Below, piece after piece: positions 9,253 to 18,552 of a stretch of DNA of 64,000 bases. The stretch lies in contig CACGAG010000006.1 of assembly GCA_902571005.1 (NCBI GenBank), positions 43,371 through 107,370 of the forward strand. The letters run 5' to 3'. How positions within the stretch are numbered: the stretch's first letter is position 1; each line of letters starts with the position of its first letter. A model generated the notes under the pieces. The model did not search any database and was not told the DNA's origin. It saw nothing but the letters and a program-made list of their open reading frames with translations. The translations under genes were made by a program, and so were the position numbers. Source of the stretch: an uncultured Pelagibacteraceae bacterium (GTDB lineage: Bacteria > Pseudomonadota > Alphaproteobacteria > Pelagibacterales > AG-422-B15).

Positions 9253-9278
9253 AAAAAAACAGCCTATTTTTGGCTATT
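9253..9278 (-). terminator. Intrinsic terminator after the GcvT-like gene
   Basis: On the minus strand AATAGCC pairs with GGCTGTT (7 bp including one G-U) around a 7-base loop, followed by a run of T. The stop codon of the GcvT-like gene (9276-9274) is inside the left arm. The hairpin lies about 10 bases from the operator of the following operon and separates the two transcripts. Confidence 0.65.
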
Positions 9279-10473
9279 CATAAAGGTCTGCAGGTACTTT
9301 GTTACGTCTTTCAGGGCTAAAAAATTGTCTTTTTACAACCTTACACTTTGCCCATATTTTTTTATATTCCAATTCCTCTGGGTGATAAATTTCTGCAAAA
9401 ATATTTTCTTTAATCTTAATTCCATATGGACGCTTTAGAGACGCAAGCGCAACGTTTCTTTTCATGGTAGGTGACCACATTGCTGCGGTAACAATTCCTA
9501 TATCTTCTTTTTTTTCATTATAAATCACAGAGCCTACTGCGGGCTTATCGCCATCTATGTCCAATCCAACTAAACATCTTTCAGAATTACCTGTCTCTTT
9601 TTCTTTCTTTAAAGCGCGTTTGCCTACAAAGTAACTTTCTTTATTGAGATGAACAAGCCAACCCATTCCAATTTCATACGGTGAACGCATTCTCACTGGT
9701 CTTAAGGAATCTTCAGCTGCCATAAAATCAGTATTGGTTTGAATAAAGCCAGCTTCAATTCTTGTCATCTCAAGAGCATGCATGCCAAAAGGTCTTATCT
9801 TTAATTCTTTTCCAGCTTCCATGATACTATCCCACATGTTTTCTGCATTAGCTGGATCAGTCCATAATTCATATCCTAAATCACCTGTGAAGCCTGTTCG
9901 TGAGATCAAAACATCATATCCGTTAATATTATATTGTTTCATTCCAAATGGTTTTAATAATTCAAGGTCATCTGCTCCGTAGTTTTTTAGTGTTGAACAA
10001 GAAGTAGGTCCTTGGATTGCTAATGCAGCCGTTGTGTCTGTTGCATCCTCAAAAGAAACATCAAAACCTTCAGCAGAGTCATGTAGCCAATTATAGATCT
10101 TTACTGCACAGCAAAGCATAAATTTTGTATTCGAAAATTTAAATATGGTACCATCGTCCATTACTTTACCATCTTCATTACACCAAATTATGTATGCTAC
10201 TGTATTATCTTCCATCTGTGATAAATCTCTTGTTACAAGATAATCAACAAATTTATTAGCATCGCTGCCATTGATCATATATTTGCACATAGGTGTGAGA
10301 TCCATAACTGAGGTGCCATTTCTAGCAGCAGTATATTCCAACTCAGTTGTTGAGTATTCTGTGGGTACAGTAAAACCGTTCCAGTTATAATATTTATTTG
10401 TTCTTGAAGCTAAGCTTGTTCTAGAGTGAAAAGGGGTTTTTTTTAGTGCTGTAAATCTTAAATCTCTATTCAT
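9274..10473 (-). CDS. GcvT-family aminomethyltransferase / demethylase-like protein
   Basis: This is a folate-binding enzyme of the GcvT fold, the group that includes glycine-cleavage T protein, the C-terminal half of dimethylglycine dehydrogenase and DMSP demethylase. Family blocks seen are AALAIQGP, ISRTGFTGDLGYELW and the folate-contacting stretch near FGMHALEMTRIEAG. The C-terminal barrel ends around AMWSPTMKRNVALA. The frame is open 87 bases further upstream, but the ATG at 10473 has a clear GGAGG 10 bases before it and sits right after the upstream stop. The 399-residue length is slightly longer than T protein. No gcvH or gcvP is nearby, so a role in moving a one-carbon unit from a methylated amine to tetrahydrofolate is more likely than glycine cleavage. 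Confidence 0.82.
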   Translation of the reverse strand: MNRDLRFTALKKTPFHSRTSLASRTNKYYNWNGFTVPTEYSTTELEYTAARNGTSVMDLTPMCKYMINGSDANKFVDYLVTRDLSQMEDNTVAYIIWCNEDGKVMDDGTIFKFSNTKFMLCCAVKIYNWLHDSAEGFDVSFEDATDTTAALAIQGPTSCSTLKNYGADDLELLKPFGMKQYNINGYDVLISRTGFTGDLGYELWTDPANAENMWDSIMEAGKELKIRPFGMHALEMTRIEAGFIQTNTDFMAAEDSLRPVRMRSPYEIGMGWLVHLNKESYFVGKRALKKEKETGNSERCLVGLDIDGDKPAVGSVIYNEKKEDIGIVTAAMWSPTMKRNVALASLKRPYGIKIKENIFAEIYHPEELEYKKIWAKCKVVKRQFFSPERRNKVPADLYE

Positions 10474-10475
10474 AT

Positions 10476-11987
10476 TTATGCGTCCTCCAAGATAGCTTGA
10501 GCCGCATTTTTTCCTGGAATTCCAGTTAAGCCTCCACCCGGATGAGTACCTGCACCACACATATATAGTCCGTCAAGATGGGTTCTATATTGTGATGCCC
10601 CAGGAATTGGTCTGAGCATAAAAAGCTGATCGATTTGAATTTCTCCATGATGCCAATGTCCGCCTGAAACATAAAAATTTTTCTCTATGTCGTCGGGAGT
10701 AACAATTGTTTTAGTCTCTATACAGCTTTGAATATCAGGTGCATATTTCCCTATTAATTTTATAACGGCATCTACATAGTTATCTTTAATTTTATCCCAA
10801 CCCTCCTGCGCACCGTAGGAAGCATATTGAACTTGAATATCTAATACAGGATTACTCTGGTCAGAATTTTTTAGTTTCATTTCTAAAATAGGTTCCATAG
10901 AAAGTTTATCAAACTTACTTGGATTGAATGCCTCTTCTATATAATCAATTGAAGGAGCAATTACCATTCTACTCTCTAAATCATTTTTATCGCAGTTAAT
11001 AAATTCAGGTTGTTTATTGAGACTTAATGATAATTTTGCAACTTTTCCTTTTGATCGATGATGTTTGATTCTTCTTTTCACATCAGTGTCTAAATTCTCA
11101 GTTCCTAAAAGACAGAAATAAGTCGATCTTGGATCTGCATTAGAAATAATTTTTTTTGCATAAATTTTTTCACCGCTGTGAAGTTCAACTCCTATTGCTT
11201 TATCATTTTCAGTAATGCATCTTTTAACCGATGAAGACGTTTTAATTTCAACTTTATTTTTATTACTGATGTCTAGCAAAGTATCTACAAAAGCTTTACT
11301 GCCACCATCAATTTCATATATTCCCCCAAAGATTGAGTTGTCATGTGTGGCCATGCGATAAAGTAGATTAATTAATGAACCGGGAGATCTTGGGCCCAAG
11401 TTAGAACCAAGCACCGCGTCATGGGCGATTAGGCCTTGCAAAAGAGTATTTTCAAAATTGTCTTCCAATTCGTCCGCAATATTAAGCCCTATCATTCTTG
11501 CAAACTCATTAAATTTTTTCTTTCCAAGCATTCGAACATTCATGCCTAGTTTGAATAATTTAAAATAATCAGAGAAAGTATTGTTCATGATCCTTGGTGG
11601 TGAAGCCATCATGAAAGAACCTAAAGCCTTTGAAAAGGACGACATTTTATCATGAAATTCTACATATCTGTCTGCATCCTTCGAAGAGAAACCAGAAATA
11701 ACTTTATGGTCAATATGTTGGTTTCCAACTAGGCGAATATGTTGACCGGACTCTGACAGTGCGATCGTAGACTTTGCTTTATACTTTACTGGCAGTCCAC
11801 CAAGAGAGCTTGATACGCTCAGCGGTATCTGAGGAACGAAGTTAGTTATACTCTCTTCAACAAGTCCCCCGCAATTCTCACGTGCCTCACAAATCAGAAC
11901 TTTACGGTTTTTTTTTGCGAGAATATTAGCGCAAACAAGACCATTATGGCCTGCGCCAATAACTATTACGTCATAATTTTCTGACAT
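10476..11987 (-). CDS. CrtI-like NAD(P)/FAD-dependent oxidoreductase, copy 2
   Basis: This is a phytoene-desaturase-like flavoprotein of 503 residues. The N-terminal dinucleotide motif VIGAGHNGLVCANILA (residues 9-24) is followed by the Glu that binds the adenosine ribose (ICEARENCGG), and the family's C-terminal FAD block reads MCGAGTHPGGGLTGIPG. Proteins annotated as phytoene dehydrogenases outside carotenoid operons are often amine oxidases or unknown oxidoreductases, and no carotenoid gene is present here. It starts at a TAATG overlap with the stop of the related upstream gene, so the pair are translationally coupled and may form a heterodimer. The substrate is unknown. Confidence 0.8.
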   Translation of the reverse strand: MSENYDVIVIGAGHNGLVCANILAKKNRKVLICEARENCGGLVEESITNFVPQIPLSVSSSLGGLPVKYKAKSTIALSESGQHIRLVGNQHIDHKVISGFSSKDADRYVEFHDKMSSFSKALGSFMMASPPRIMNNTFSDYFKLFKLGMNVRMLGKKKFNEFARMIGLNIADELEDNFENTLLQGLIAHDAVLGSNLGPRSPGSLINLLYRMATHDNSIFGGIYEIDGGSKAFVDTLLDISNKNKVEIKTSSSVKRCITENDKAIGVELHSGEKIYAKKIISNADPRSTYFCLLGTENLDTDVKRRIKHHRSKGKVAKLSLSLNKQPEFINCDKNDLESRMVIAPSIDYIEEAFNPSKFDKLSMEPILEMKLKNSDQSNPVLDIQVQYASYGAQEGWDKIKDNYVDAVIKLIGKYAPDIQSCIETKTIVTPDDIEKNFYVSGGHWHHGEIQIDQLFMLRPIPGASQYRTHLDGLYMCGAGTHPGGGLTGIPGKNAAQAILEDA

Positions 11988-13615
11988 TAATAATAATTAC
12001 CTGTTTGAGGGATATTCATATCAATTAGAACCTCCCTTGCAGCATTCGCTCCTGGTGCACCCATAACTCCACCACCTGGATGAGTTGATGAACTGCACAT
12101 ATACATATTTTTAAGTGGTGTTCTGTACTGTGCATATCCAGGCACAGGTCTATTAAACATGAGTTGATCCATTGTTAATTCGCCTTGAAAGATGTTTCCT
12201 TCTGTCAATCCTACTTCATTGTCTAATTCCAATGGAGTACGAACTTCGTAGTGGTTAATTAAATCTTTAAAATTAGGAGAAAACTCAGCAATACAATCAA
12301 CAATATGTCTTCCAAATTCTTGCTTTCTTTCTTCATTCCATCCGCCGTTTGCAAGATTGAATGGAACATATTGAATAAAGACAGACATATAATGCTTTCC
12401 CGGAGCTGCCATTGTTGGATCGCTTTTAGAAGGAATACACATATCTACATAAGGATTTCTTGACCATTCACCTCGTTTCCAATCGTCATAAGCTCCTTCC
12501 ATTTCTTCAATTGTTTCTGTGAAGTGCATATCACCTCCACCACCTGGATCACCTTCTGGAATACATGGGAATTCAGGAAGGCCGTCTAGGGCAATATTAA
12601 GTTTTCCCGATGAGCCTCTAATTTTAAAGTTTTTAACTCTTTCAACAAATTCACCAGGTAAAGAGCTTTCTTCAGTAATTTTTAAGAATGTTCTTTTAAC
12701 ATCTAAGTTAGATACAATTTTTTTTGCGTAATATTCATCACCTTTTTTGGTAGCAACTCCAATCGCACGACCATTTTTAGTAATGACATTAACGACTTCA
12801 TTATCTGGTTTTACTTCACCGCCGTGAGCGTTTAGGCAGCCTGTCATTGCTTTTGTAATAGAGCCCATACCTCCTCTTGAATACCCCCACGCTCCAACTG
12901 AACCATCTACTTCTCCCATATAATGGTGCAGTAATACGTAAGCAGAGCCAGGTGAGCAAGGACCAAGAGCAGTTCCAATAATTGCACTTCCAGCTAAGTG
13001 TGCTTTTGTAATATCGCTTTCAAAATATTCATCTAAATAGTCTCTGATGCTCATTGTATAAAATCGAATAGTGTCATAAATTTCTTTTTCACCAAGTCCA
13101 CCTAACTCGTCTTTAGCTGCAAAATGTTTTGCAAACTCCAGGGCGCCAAATAAATCTTTTGGTTTAAAAGAAGTTAAATCAGGTGGTGTCATTTTTAATA
13201 GCGGTTTGATAATTTTGCATTGCCTCAAGACATCACGACTGTACCTTTCATAGGCCTCCGCATCTTTGTGAGAATGTCTTCTGATAGAATTGATCGTCAT
13301 ATCATGATCATGATAGTGGGCATAGTAGTCCCCATTTCTCATCATTGTTGCGCTACCTTCGTAAGGAATAATTTGTAAACCATATTTATAGAGTTCAAGA
13401 TCACGCATGATCTCAGGTCTTAGTAAGCTGCAAACATATGAACAGTTAGAATATTTCCATCCAGGATAGAGCTCACGACTAACAGCAGCCCCTCCAATCC
13501 ATTCATTTTTTTCTAGAACAACAACATCTAGTCCTGCCTTCGCCATATAACTAGCAGCGGTCAAACCATTATGACCCGCACCAATTACGATTACATCGTG
13601 TGTATTTTTTGCCAT
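11987..13615 (-). CDS. CrtI-like NAD(P)/FAD-dependent oxidoreductase, copy 1
   Basis: This is the first gene of the operon and a paralogue of the next one. It has 542 residues, with VIGAGHNGLTAASYMA near residues 10-25 and the C-terminal SSTHPGGGVMGAPGANAA. The mid region is longer than in copy 2 and contains a glycine-rich insertion (EGDPGGGGDMHFTE). Shared blocks such as LGPCSPGSAYVLLHHYMG and LGPRSPGSLINLLYRMA show common descent by tandem duplication. The promoter at 13639-13667 overlaps an operator-like palindrome, and the TetR/BetI-like gene is divergent. The likely role is flavin-dependent oxidation in amine breakdown; carotenoid synthesis is unlikely. Confidence 0.8.
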   Translation of the reverse strand: MAKNTHDVIVIGAGHNGLTAASYMAKAGLDVVVLEKNEWIGGAAVSRELYPGWKYSNCSYVCSLLRPEIMRDLELYKYGLQIIPYEGSATMMRNGDYYAHYHDHDMTINSIRRHSHKDAEAYERYSRDVLRQCKIIKPLLKMTPPDLTSFKPKDLFGALEFAKHFAAKDELGGLGEKEIYDTIRFYTMSIRDYLDEYFESDITKAHLAGSAIIGTALGPCSPGSAYVLLHHYMGEVDGSVGAWGYSRGGMGSITKAMTGCLNAHGGEVKPDNEVVNVITKNGRAIGVATKKGDEYYAKKIVSNLDVKRTFLKITEESSLPGEFVERVKNFKIRGSSGKLNIALDGLPEFPCIPEGDPGGGGDMHFTETIEEMEGAYDDWKRGEWSRNPYVDMCIPSKSDPTMAAPGKHYMSVFIQYVPFNLANGGWNEERKQEFGRHIVDCIAEFSPNFKDLINHYEVRTPLELDNEVGLTEGNIFQGELTMDQLMFNRPVPGYAQYRTPLKNMYMCSSSTHPGGGVMGAPGANAAREVLIDMNIPQTGNYY

Positions 13616-13638
13616 AAAATAAAGAATATTTAGGAATC

Positions 13639-13667
13639 ATGATAATAAAAATTGAATGATTATTCAA
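13639..13667 (-). promoter_or_regulatory. Promoter of the CrtI-like/GcvT-like operon
   Basis: On the minus strand TTGAAT (13667-13662) and TATCAT (13644-13639) are 17 bases apart, about 23 bases before the ATG at 13615. The -35 box lies within the inverted repeat at 13651-13668, in the same register as at 9224. On the plus strand TTGAAT (13652-13657) with TATCTT (13676-13681) could serve the regulator gene. Confidence 0.6.
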
Positions 13668-13668
13668 T
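13651..13668. promoter_or_regulatory. 18-bp inverted-repeat operator, TetR/BetI type
   Basis: ATTGAATGATTATTCAAT has 7-bp arms (ATTGAAT/ATTCAAT) and a 4-base centre, 18 bp in all as at 9224-9241. It lies between divergent genes and would control both the regulator and the oxidoreductase operon. A third ATTCAAT half-site lies at 13707-13713, just before the regulator's ATG. Confidence 0.7.
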
Positions 13669-13713
13669 ACAAAACTATCTTTAATAGTTATCTTTGTGTA
13701 TTGTTTATTCAAT

Positions 13714-14361
13714 ATGATGAAGGCTTTAGTTAATAAAAAATCTTCAGAACAGGCCAGTGAAACTGAGATTTCTGTTAATCATCAAAAGTTGATTGACGCT
13801 ACGATAGAAACAATTGCAAAAAGAGGCCTAGCGGATACTACGATTGCTCATGTAGCAAAAAGAGCTAAAGTTTCTCAAGGTTACGCAAACTTTAGATTTA
13901 AGTCGAAAGATAATTTATTAATAAGTTCGCTGCAGTATTTATCTGATGAATACAAAAAGTCATGGCAAAAGATTTTTGAGGAAAAGAACATAGATCCAAT
14001 TGATAGAATAATTCGTATAATTCAAAATGATTTCAGTTCAAAAATTGCCAACAGAAATAAAATTTCAGTATGGATTGCGTTTTATAGTGAGGTGAAATTT
14101 AGACCTTCTTATTTAGCGATTTGTCAAAGACAAGATGAAATTTATTCTCAACAAATGGAAAAGTTAGTTAGTGAAATTAATAATATTGCCAATCAAAAGG
14201 AATTTACTCCAAAAGAAGTAAGTGAAACCTATCATTCCATGGTTGATGGTTTGTGGCAGCGAATATTGTTTGATCCAAAAATATACACAAATGAATTTTG
14301 TAAAAATTTAGTGCTTAAATATTTTAAAAGCATCTATGTTAATGAAGATAGGTTTGCATGA
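13714..14361 (+). CDS. TetR/BetI-family transcriptional regulator
   Basis: This is a one-component repressor with an N-terminal TetR helix-turn-helix (LIDATIETIAKRGLADTTIA then VAKRAKVSQGYANFRFKSKD, about residues 20-75) and a C-terminal ligand and dimer domain like BetI. The open frame begins at a GTG at 13696, but ATG at 13714 or 13717 is the better start and is used here. It is divergent from the CrtI-like operon, and 18-bp inverted repeats lie in the shared promoter region and in front of the aminotransferase operon, so it probably represses both until an amine ligand binds. The MFS gene overlaps its stop by 4 bases. The ligand is unknown; choline or betaine-like compounds are plausible by family. 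Confidence 0.85.
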   Translation: MMKALVNKKSSEQASETEISVNHQKLIDATIETIAKRGLADTTIAHVAKRAKVSQGYANFRFKSKDNLLISSLQYLSDEYKKSWQKIFEEKNIDPIDRIIRIIQNDFSSKIANRNKISVWIAFYSEVKFRPSYLAICQRQDEIYSQQMEKLVSEINNIANQKEFTPKEVSETYHSMVDGLWQRILFDPKIYTNEFCKNLVLKYFKSIYVNEDRFA

Positions 14362-15515
14362 ACACTACAGTTCAGAATCTTTTAGGAACAAATTACAAGA
14401 CATATATTGTCCTATTTCTTTGCGCATTAATTATTGGTATTAAGCTTGGTACTTTAATTCCTCTACTTGCACTTATTTTAGAAGCACGAGGATATAGCAA
14501 TACTGAAATTGGCCTCAATGTAGTAGCACAACCACTTGCTGTAATATTATTTGTAAGAATAACACCAATAATTATTCACAAGATAGGTTTAGCGAAATCA
14601 ATTATCATTGCTCAAATATTTACAATAATTCTTTATTTTACTTTTCCAATTTTTGATAGTTTGACAGCTTGGTTTGTTATCAGATTCATAATTGGTTTTG
14701 CTGGAGCGCTTGCTTGGAATGCATTTGACACATGGATGCTGTCAATGGCTGATGATACAAATCGCGGCAAAATAGTAACGATTTATAACACAGTTTTTGT
14801 CATCGGTTTTGCAAGTGGCCCGATGGTATTGTCCCTAACCGGAATTGAAGGCTGGTTACCTTTTATTGTTATTTCTTCTCTTTCTTTTATCGCCATTTTA
14901 CCGCTTATTATGCTTGAGATTGAAGACCCGAAATTACCTGATAAAAAGTCTCTTCCAGTATTTGCGGCTATCATTGCAGCTCCAACTATTTTTGGCGCAG
15001 CTATTCTATGCGGTTTAGATGATGTAATGTTTGTATCTTTCTTTCCCATTTTCATGATTAAGAACCAATTTACTCAAGAGATTGCATTACAATATGTAAC
15101 TATTACTCTTGTAGGAGGTGTGATGTGCCAACCCTTGATTGGCGTATTGCTGGACAAATTTAATAAAAGACTGCTATTGAATATAGCAGTTTTAATTACG
15201 TTCTTTTGTCCAATTCTATTCGCTATCTATCTAGATAATTTTTATGTAATGGCAGCGAGCTGTTTTATATGGGGTGGCGCTGCTAGTGGACTTTTTGCAA
15301 TTTCACTCACTATGCTTGGTGAGAGATATAGCGCATCTCAAGTTGCAGGTGCTACAGCAATTCTTGTGATGGTCTTTGAAGTTGGCTCGCTTATTGGTCC
15401 TTTAATTGGAGGAAGAGTCATGGATGCAGTTGGACCAATGGGCTTTATCTATACAGTTACATCTTTTACTTTTATTTTCTTAGTGATATCAATATATCGA
15501 ACGATTTGGAGATAA
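14358..15515 (+). CDS. Major facilitator superfamily transporter
   Basis: This is an inner-membrane MFS carrier, 385 residues, with about 12 hydrophobic segments in two halves. An acidic/basic cytoplasmic loop between segments 2 and 3 and LLDKFNKR in the second half match the MFS signature loops. It overlaps the BetI-like regulator by ATGA, so the two are co-translated and the carrier probably moves a compound linked to the island. Direction and substrate cannot be read from the sequence. Confidence 0.8.
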   Translation: MNTTVQNLLGTNYKTYIVLFLCALIIGIKLGTLIPLLALILEARGYSNTEIGLNVVAQPLAVILFVRITPIIIHKIGLAKSIIIAQIFTIILYFTFPIFDSLTAWFVIRFIIGFAGALAWNAFDTWMLSMADDTNRGKIVTIYNTVFVIGFASGPMVLSLTGIEGWLPFIVISSLSFIAILPLIMLEIEDPKLPDKKSLPVFAAIIAAPTIFGAAILCGLDDVMFVSFFPIFMIKNQFTQEIALQYVTITLVGGVMCQPLIGVLLDKFNKRLLLNIAVLITFFCPILFAIYLDNFYVMAASCFIWGGAASGLFAISLTMLGERYSASQVAGATAILVMVFEVGSLIGPLIGGRVMDAVGPMGFIYTVTSFTFIFLVISIYRTIWR

Positions 15516-15520
15516 AGTAT

Positions 15521-15976
15521 ATGTCAGAAGATTTACAAATAAAAATTGCTCAACCAGATGATTTCGAAAAAATTGGTGAGATCTTTAATTTATATCGGCA
15601 GTTTTATAAAAAGGAGTCAAATGTAGAAGCCTGTAAAAACTATATTAAGGAACGCCTTAGTAATAAAGAGGCACAAATATTTTATATTGAAAATGAAAAA
15701 GAATGTATGGGCATGACCCAGTTGTACACAACTTTTGACTCGCTGGAGTTGAGTAAAAAAATAATACTCTACGACTTGTATGTGAGATCTGAATATAGAA
15801 ATAAAGGTATTGGACGTATGCTGATGAATGCCGCAAAAAGTTTTGCAGAAGAAAAAGGTGTAACGAGTGTGGAGTTGTCGACTGCTATAACAAATAAAAA
15901 TGCTCAAAGTCTCTATGAGTCATTAAACTATCAACGAGATACAGAATACTACGATTACTATCTACAGATTAAGTAA
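15521..15976 (+). CDS. GNAT-family N-acetyltransferase
   Basis: This is a GCN5-related acetyltransferase of about 151 residues. The acetyl-CoA pyrophosphate loop is YRNKGIGRMLMNAA in motif A, with the C-terminal SLYESLNYQRDTEYYDYYL typical of the fold. The open frame starts at 15506, inside the MFS gene, but ATG 15521 has GGAG 9 bases upstream and is chosen. As the third gene after the regulator it may acetylate an amine or polyamine; that is inference from position. Confidence 0.78.
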   Translation: MSEDLQIKIAQPDDFEKIGEIFNLYRQFYKKESNVEACKNYIKERLSNKEAQIFYIENEKECMGMTQLYTTFDSLELSKKIILYDLYVRSEYRNKGIGRMLMNAAKSFAEEKGVTSVELSTAITNKNAQSLYESLNYQRDTEYYDYYLQIK

Positions 15977-15979
15977 GTT

Positions 15980-17344
15980 TTATTTTGAAATATGGTCTAG
16001 TGTTTGGTCCAGCGAGGTTTTTAGCTTTTCACAAAGTTCATCCACATGGTTATTATTGAATATAAGAGGTGGACAGAAAATCATGCCATCTCTTACAGCT
16101 CGCATTACTAAACCGTTTTCGATACAATAGTCCCTACAAATCGTTCCAACTGTGCCAGTGTCTTCAAACATTTCTCTAGTTTCTTTATCTTTCACCAATT
16201 CTACAGCTCCAATAAAGCTCTTCATTCTAACTTCACCAACTAAAGGGTGCTTTTCAATTTCGCGCATTTGCTGCTCCAGATAAACTGAGACATTTCGTGA
16301 TTGTTCAATTAGATTTTCTTCTTTGATAATTTTAAGATTTTCAAGGCTCACTGCACAAGCTACTGGGTGGCCAGAATAAGTATAACCATGGTAGAATTCA
16401 CCACCTTCATTGATTAAAGTTTCACAAACTCTGTCGCAAATCATGATTCCAGACAGTGGGATATATCCTGAGGTAATTCCTTTGGCCATAGTAATAATGT
16501 CAGGTTTAATATTATAAGTATCTGATCCAAACCAGTTTCCAGTTCTACCGAATCCACAAATGACTTCATCAACAACAAGAAGAATGTCATATTTTTTACA
16601 AATTTCTTGAACTCTTGGCCAATAGGTATCAGGAGGAATGATAACTCCTCCAGCTCCCTGAATTGGTTCTCCTATAAACGCCGCAATATTATCTGGACCA
16701 ATTTCATTTATCTTTTCTTCAATTTTATTAGCTGCATGAATACCAAAGTCATCATGAGACATATCGCTTCCATACTTGTACCAATAAGGAGGCAGCACAT
16801 GTTCAAAACCAGGCATCATATCCCCTTGAGAATGCATCGCTGCCATACCGCCCAAACTCATCCCAGTCATCGTACTTCCGTGATAAGCATATTCTCTACT
16901 AATAAATGTTTTTTTATTTGGCTTACCTTTTAAATCCCAATATCTCCTTACCATTCTTACAACAGTATCGTTGGCTTCAGAGCCACTTGAAGAAAAGAAT
17001 GCATGATTTAAATCGTGCGGACTAATTTCAGCTAACTCTTTAGCAAGTTCAATTGATGGTGGTGTCGCTGTTTTAAAAAAAGAATTATAATAAGGTAATT
17101 CTTGCATTTGCTTATAAGCAACGTCTGCAAGATTCTTTCTTCCATAACCTACATTTACACACCACAAGCCAGACATGGCATCAAGCAACTGTTTATCATC
17201 AGATGTGGTAAGGTGAACACCATCTGCTTTTGTAACGATGATACTGCCTTCTTTTGCAAGCGACTTGTAATCAGTAAAAGGATGCAGATGATGAGCTGTA
17301 TCGATTTCCTGCCATTGCTTTGTTGTACGATTTAGATAAGCCAT
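15980..17344 (-). CDS. SpuC-like polyamine:pyruvate aminotransferase (class III)
   Basis: This is a PLP aminotransferase of 454 residues that resembles the SpuC group, which moves the amino group of putrescine, cadaverine or similar diamines to pyruvate. Characteristic blocks are HPFTDYK near residue 21, DAMSGLWCVNVGYGR at 55-69, SSSGSEANDTVVRMVRRYW, DEVICGFGRTG and K288 in AKGITSGY. It starts 2 bases after the stop of the glutaryl-CoA dehydrogenase gene, so both form one operon. Other members act on taurine or beta-alanine; the blocks listed favour diamines. It converges on the GNAT gene. Confidence 0.85.
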   Translation of the reverse strand: MAYLNRTTKQWQEIDTAHHLHPFTDYKSLAKEGSIIVTKADGVHLTTSDDKQLLDAMSGLWCVNVGYGRKNLADVAYKQMQELPYYNSFFKTATPPSIELAKELAEISPHDLNHAFFSSSGSEANDTVVRMVRRYWDLKGKPNKKTFISREYAYHGSTMTGMSLGGMAAMHSQGDMMPGFEHVLPPYWYKYGSDMSHDDFGIHAANKIEEKINEIGPDNIAAFIGEPIQGAGGVIIPPDTYWPRVQEICKKYDILLVVDEVICGFGRTGNWFGSDTYNIKPDIITMAKGITSGYIPLSGIMICDRVCETLINEGGEFYHGYTYSGHPVACAVSLENLKIIKEENLIEQSRNVSVYLEQQMREIEKHPLVGEVRMKSFIGAVELVKDKETREMFEDTGTVGTICRDYCIENGLVMRAVRDGMIFCPPLIFNNNHVDELCEKLKTSLDQTLDHISK

Positions 17345-17346
17345 AA

Positions 17347-18552
17347 TTATTTAAAAGCCTGTATACCTGTTAAGTTTCTTCCCATAATTAAAGTATGCAC
17401 ATCGTGTGTACCTTCATATGTCTTTACGGTTTCCAAATTTACCATATGTCTCATTACATGATACTCATCTGAAATACCATTGCCACCAAGAATATCTCTT
17501 GCACTCCTGCAAATGTCTAAACTTTTTCCAACATTATTTCTTTTTATGAGGCTTACCATATTGCTATCTGACTGATTTTCATCCATCAGACGCCCAACTC
17601 TAAGTGCAGCCTGTAGACCTAAAGCAATTTCTGTTTGCATATCAACTAATTTAGACTGAACAAGCTGAGTACCAGCAATAGGTTTTCCAAACATCATTCT
17701 ATCTAATGCGTATTGTCTAGCTGTTGCGAAACAAAACTCCGCTGCTCCCAGAGCACCCCATGAAATTCCGTATCTTGCACTATTTAAGCATTGAAAAGGT
17801 CCGCCCAAACCTGATACCTTTGGTAAAACTTTATCTTCCGAACAAAAAACATTTTCCATAACAACTTGCCCCGTTGCTGAAGCGCGTAAAGATAATTTAC
17901 CTTCAATTTTAGGTGTTGATAGTCCTTTGGACTCTCTGTCCACAATAAATCCTCTGATTACATTATCTTCATCCTTAGCCCAAACAATAATTACATCTGC
18001 ATAGGGTGCATTACTGATCCATGTCTTGGTACCAGTCAATTCGTAACCTCCTTTGACTTTTATCGCTTTGGTTTTCATTGCGCCAGGATCACTACCAGCA
18101 TCAGGCTCTGTCAGACCAAAGCTTCCAATGATTTCACCCTTTGCAAGTCTTGGTAAATATTCTTCTTTTTGTGCTTCAGTACCAAATTGATAAATAGGAA
18201 ACATAACTAGGCTTGTTTGAACCGACATGATAGATCGGTATGCACTGTCAATGTTTTCAATTTCCCGAGCAATAAGCCCATAAGAAACATAATTCGTGCC
18301 CGCACATCCATATCCATGTAAATAAGATCCTAGAATTCCAAGTTCACCCATTTCATTGAAAATCTCTCTACTAAAATTTTCATTTCTGTTGTCATCTATG
18401 ATCCTTGGTAAAAGTTTTTCCTGGCAATAAGATCTTACTGATGACTTTAAAATTTTCTCTTCACTTGAAAGTTGATCGTCGATGACTAGTATGTCATCCC
18501 ATGCAGACATTGCCTTATGTTGTGATTGTTTATCTTGAATATTTATAACCAT
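17347..18552 (-). CDS. gcdH: Glutaryl-CoA dehydrogenase
   Basis: This FAD enzyme oxidises and decarboxylates glutaryl-CoA to crotonyl-CoA and is of the acyl-CoA dehydrogenase fold. The C-terminal [18 protein letters not shown], with the catalytic base E380, is the GcdH form, as is [17 protein letters not shown] for substrate and flavin binding. The length of 401 residues is normal. Glutaryl-CoA arises from lysine, tryptophan or C5 diamine breakdown. Pairing with a SpuC-like aminotransferase suggests the cadaverine/5-aminovalerate/glutarate route, but no glutarate-CoA transferase or semialdehyde dehydrogenase is in the window. Confidence 0.9.
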   Translation of the reverse strand: MVINIQDKQSQHKAMSAWDDILVIDDQLSSEEKILKSSVRSYCQEKLLPRIIDDNRNENFSREIFNEMGELGILGSYLHGYGCAGTNYVSYGLIAREIENIDSAYRSIMSVQTSLVMFPIYQFGTEAQKEEYLPRLAKGEIIGSFGLTEPDAGSDPGAMKTKAIKVKGGYELTGTKTWISNAPYADVIIVWAKDEDNVIRGFIVDRESKGLSTPKIEGKLSLRASATGQVVMENVFCSEDKVLPKVSGLGGPFQCLNSARYGISWGALGAAEFCFATARQYALDRMMFGKPIAGTQLVQSKLVDMQTEIALGLQAALRVGRLMDENQSDSNMVSLIKRNNVGKSLDICRSARDILGGNGISDEYHVMRHMVNLETVKTYEGTHDVHTLIMGRNLTGIQAFK

